From Shimia abyssi (GTDB lineage: Bacteria > Pseudomonadota > Alphaproteobacteria > Rhodobacterales > Rhodobacteraceae): DNA of 64,000 bases. Below the pieces are notes generated by a model. The model saw only the letters and a list, made by a program, of their open reading frames with translations, was not told where the DNA came from and made no database searches. Below, piece after piece: positions 61,922 to 64,000 of this stretch (position 1 is the first letter of the stretch; every line of letters begins with the position of its first letter). The translations under genes and the position numbers were made by a program. The stretch spans positions 1-64,000 of the forward strand of contig NZ_PYGJ01000001.1 in NCBI RefSeq assembly GCF_003014475.1, read 5' to 3'.

Positions 61922-62149
61922 CGTCTCGGGTTGGAGCGGCCCGGTCTGGTGTTCCACTCGACCCGCAAGTGGTTCATCACCCAGTGTGAGCGCACGGGCG
62001 TCCCTGAGCACTGGACGGCGTCTCTGGTGGGCCACAAGTCGGCCCGATCAGAGAACGGGTTGACCTACGGCATCTACTCGGCGGGCATCAGTAACGAGCA
62101 GAAGCGGTCGATCGTGGATCAGATCCGACTGCCGGAGCTCGTCCGATGA
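61922..62149 (+). pseudogene. C-terminal fragment of a tyrosine recombinase
   Basis: The frame contains VFHSTRKWFITQCERTGVPE (HxxR box), then SLVGHKSARSENGLTYGIYS with GH and the catalytic Tyr region, and ends at a TGA at 62147. The N-terminal arm, core domain and first catalytic Arg are missing, so it is an integrase remnant. It is different in sequence from the integrase at 56889. A small frame overlaps its stop. Confidence 0.6.
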
Positions 62150-62325
62150 GCCGAATACCTGACATCGATGCGTTCGAGGAGAGGGCCGCTATCGCTGAAT
62201 ACGATGGCGGTCTTTCTCGTCGGGAAGCTGAGAACCTTGCTGCTCGAGCTCAGGGGTTCGCTGATGCCGACGATTACTGGCAGTGGTTGGCGGACTATGT
62301 CACCACCAAGAAGATCCCCGCATAA
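62146..62325 (+). CDS. Small protein that follows integrases
   Basis: Encodes 59 residues: MSRIPDIDAFEERAAIAEYD, then GGLSRREAENLAARAQGFAD and a Trp-containing end. Its ATG overlaps the TGA of the integrase remnant (ATGA). Similar short acidic proteins with an EERAAI-EYDGG-SR-EAE pattern are often seen next to phage-type integrases in alphaproteobacteria, as I recall. It is probably a leftover of the same lost element. Confidence 0.5.
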   Translation: MSRIPDIDAFEERAAIAEYDGGLSRREAENLAARAQGFADADDYWQWLADYVTTKKIPA

Positions 62326-62561
62326 ACCACTCCCTCGGCTGGCTTCGTGCTGGCCGGGGGAGACGTACTTTGCTTTTTTCTTGCCGCATTGGCGCGATCC
62401 ATCGCTTGAGTAAGCAGACCCTCAGACTGACGCCGCGCCCAATCGCTAGATACACACAAGTAACGCCGGTCGGACCTGCCACACAACGACAAGCGCATTG
62501 ACTCATTGACTGGGCCTGCATTTTACTCGTCGCAAACCTATTTTAGTTTGGAGAATTGTTC

Positions 62562-63920
62562 GTGCCTGAAGTGAGATTTTTTAATGGATTTGATCCAATA
62601 GACATAAACCACCAAGTTGATGTTCCTCTGATAAAGAACTCTTTTAATGACTTTAACTTCTCGCTCAGCGGACCCAGAGCCTACTCTCGAGCAGAAATCA
62701 ATAACTCATTCTTTAGTGGGTACTATGTCGAGCTTGCCGGGAGTTTTCAGTATGGGATCGGTTCGATTTCAGGGACAATAAATAAGATCACTCTTTTCGG
62801 ACCTGGCAACGTAAAACATTATGAAATCACAGGTTTAAACATCAGAAATCCCTTGGACTATGTGTTCGCTACTGCTGGTGCCCATCCCAGCTTAAACAGG
62901 AAAGTGACCACATATTTTGAGGGTCTCGGCGTGGATTTTAGCGGGTCCCAAGGTGGAGGTGTTGGCACCGAGGGCGACGATGTCGAAACAGGAAGCTCAT
63001 CTATAAACGAGAATTGGGATCTCAAAGGCGGAGATGACATCGCGTTTACATTTGGCGGCAATGACAGGGTAATTGGCGGACCTGGGGACGACAATTTAGA
63101 TGGCGGCGACGGAAATGACTTCTTACGGGGCGATGCTGGGGATGACTATGTAAGAGGTGGCTCTGGCAACGACAAGTTGTTCGCTGGTCCAACCGATAAT
63201 GGAAATGACAGGTTCTTTGGAGACGATGGAAGAGACGTAATTGGCGGGGGAAGGGGAAACGATACGCTTAGCGGTGGTCAAGGGAATGACACGGTATTTG
63301 GTGGAGACGGGAACGATCAGATAGCAACCAGCCTCTCAAATACTATTGATAGTGACGAGGCTTGGGCGGGAACTGGCAACGATACAGTATTTGGTAGCGA
63401 CGGTGGAGATACGCTTGGCGGCGGATCAGGTAATGACTCAATCTATGCCTTTGACGGCGAGGACATAATTTATGGTGGCGCAGGTAATGACACGGCTGGA
63501 GGCGCCGACGGTAACGATACAATTTTCGCTGGCGGCGGGGATGACCTTATCAATGGCGGCGAGGGTAACGACCTGATCTTTAACGGTGCAGGAACTGATA
63601 CGGTCTCGGGTGGGTCTGGATCTGACACCATTTGGGGTGCGGGCGGAGACGATCAGTTCACCGGGGGAGACGATGCTGACACGTTCGCCTTCGTCCAGAA
63701 CAACGGAACAGATGCGATCACCGACTTCAGCTTTGCTGAGTTGGACCTTCTCAATGTTCTGGGCTTGGGGCTGTCGTCTGAATCTGAGGCGCTGGCCGCC
63801 ATGACCGACGTTGACGGCAACGTTCATCTTTCTGCGGGAGGCACGACTGTGATCATCGAAGGTCACACAGTCGCGGACTTCACCGCGAACTCCGGCTGGT
63901 TCGACGACACGGTTTTCTAA
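62562..63920 (+). CDS. RTX calcium-binding secreted protein
   Basis: Encodes 452 residues from a GTG at 62562 with a GGAGA site; a TTG two codons earlier is less likely. The first ~150 residues are an unrecognised beta-rich domain (FFSGYYVELAGSFQYGIGS). From about 165 to 385 come RTX nonapeptides (GGPGDDNLDGGDGNDFLRGD, GGSGNDSIYAFDGED), then a C-terminal region (ADTFAFVQNNGTDAITDFSF...TSGWF-like TANSGWFDDTVF) typical of type I secreted proteins. AT-richer than the housekeeping genes, and it lies among mobile-element debris, so it may have been acquired. No transport genes in view. Confidence 0.8.
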   Translation: MPEVRFFNGFDPIDINHQVDVPLIKNSFNDFNFSLSGPRAYSRAEINNSFFSGYYVELAGSFQYGIGSISGTINKITLFGPGNVKHYEITGLNIRNPLDYVFATAGAHPSLNRKVTTYFEGLGVDFSGSQGGGVGTEGDDVETGSSSINENWDLKGGDDIAFTFGGNDRVIGGPGDDNLDGGDGNDFLRGDAGDDYVRGGSGNDKLFAGPTDNGNDRFFGDDGRDVIGGGRGNDTLSGGQGNDTVFGGDGNDQIATSLSNTIDSDEAWAGTGNDTVFGSDGGDTLGGGSGNDSIYAFDGEDIIYGGAGNDTAGGADGNDTIFAGGGDDLINGGEGNDLIFNGAGTDTVSGGSGSDTIWGAGGDDQFTGGDDADTFAFVQNNGTDAITDFSFAELDLLNVLGLGLSSESEALAAMTDVDGNVHLSAGGTTVIIEGHTVADFTANSGWFDDTVF

Positions 63921-63929
63921 GAAGGTCGT

Positions 63930-63975
63930 GCTCTGGAGGTGGGAAACACAATCGCGGTCTACAAGCCTCCAGAGC
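63930..63975. repeat. Inverted repeat behind the last RTX gene
   Basis: GCTCTGGAGG (63930-63939) and CCTCCAGAGC (63966-63975) are perfect inverted 10-mers, nine bases after the RTX stop. With no T run it is an uncertain terminator; it may continue into structure beyond the window. Confidence 0.4.
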
Positions 63976-64000
63976 TCACCCACACCCGCCAACGTCCCTC

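Noticed and set aside
63438..63992. 184-codon leftward frame at the window end
   Set aside because: Shadow of the RTX repeats; no protein features of its own.

Overview
The window looks like chromosomal DNA of a marine alphaproteobacterium of the order Rhodobacterales (Roseobacter group). This rests on gene content and order rather than on any search: a divergent rpoE/chrR pair of the Rhodobacter type, an olsB homologue, a yceD-rpmF-plsX-fabH-ihfA-merR block followed by tRNA-Pro, and a scpB-scpA-nagZ-SPOR-argS-dgt block facing an erpA-like gene. Most of the window is dense housekeeping DNA with many 1-4 base stop/start overlaps. Function names come from reading motifs and family resemblance; no database was searched.

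Layout. 0-5.6 kb: end of an unidentified gene, an OprB-like porin coupled to a DUF3299-like secreted protein, a secreted amidohydrolase divergent from an AraC regulator, and small DUF1330 and DUF985 cupin genes. 5.7-8.1 kb: anmK and tyrS, divergent. 8.1-9.7 kb: a patch with two orphan genes, many short palindromes, four copies of a decamer and a consensus DnaA box. 10-13.7 kb: an HSD10-type dehydrogenase, a Cys-motif protein, a decayed DUF1963-like pseudogene and a class III nucleotidyl cyclase. 13.8-22.8 kb: uup, olsB, a bamE-like lipoprotein gene, the fatty acid/ribosome block, tRNA-Pro(GGG) and a long dCTP deaminase. 22.8-31.3 kb: a coiled-coil membrane protein and the scp-nagZ-argS-dgt block. 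31.3-34.3 kb: an operon whose first gene encodes a protein made almost entirely of repeats around the hexapeptide [ML]FTSGL, followed by an unknown protein and a DMT transporter. 34.7-46.5 kb: xthA, an FAD monooxygenase, dksA, a MoxR ATPase and a CoxE-like VWA protein separated by a transporter, an acetyltransferase, a DUF2927 lipoprotein and a missed 55-residue membrane protein, then a BCCT transporter, an M24-fold protein and an M48 protease. 46.5-50.4 kb: a 1287-residue RTX protein with an embedded glycoside-hydrolase-like domain.

50.6-56.5 kb is a singlet-oxygen type stress locus. rpoE-chrR reads left and a five-gene operon (FAD oxidoreductase, DUF1365, cyclopropane-fatty-acid-synthase-like methyltransferase, DUF3833, SDR) reads right. 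Each side has a TGATCY-N18-TAARCT promoter like that of Rhodobacter sigma-E, so the anti-sigma circuit probably controls both sides and the operon probably modifies membrane fatty acids.

56.8-61.6 kb is a very small integrated element: a P4-type tyrosine integrase, an unknown gene, an AlpA-like regulator and a primase-helicase with no structural genes. It ends near a 3' fragment of tRNA-Asn and is bracketed by a 13-base direct repeat. The end of the window holds wreckage of other mobile DNA (an integrase tail fused against an HNH endonuclease tail) and a second RTX protein. The items most worth following are the FTSGL repeat operon, the minimal satellite-like element, the orphan patch at 8-9.7 kb, and a four-by-11-base repeat found behind two unrelated genes.
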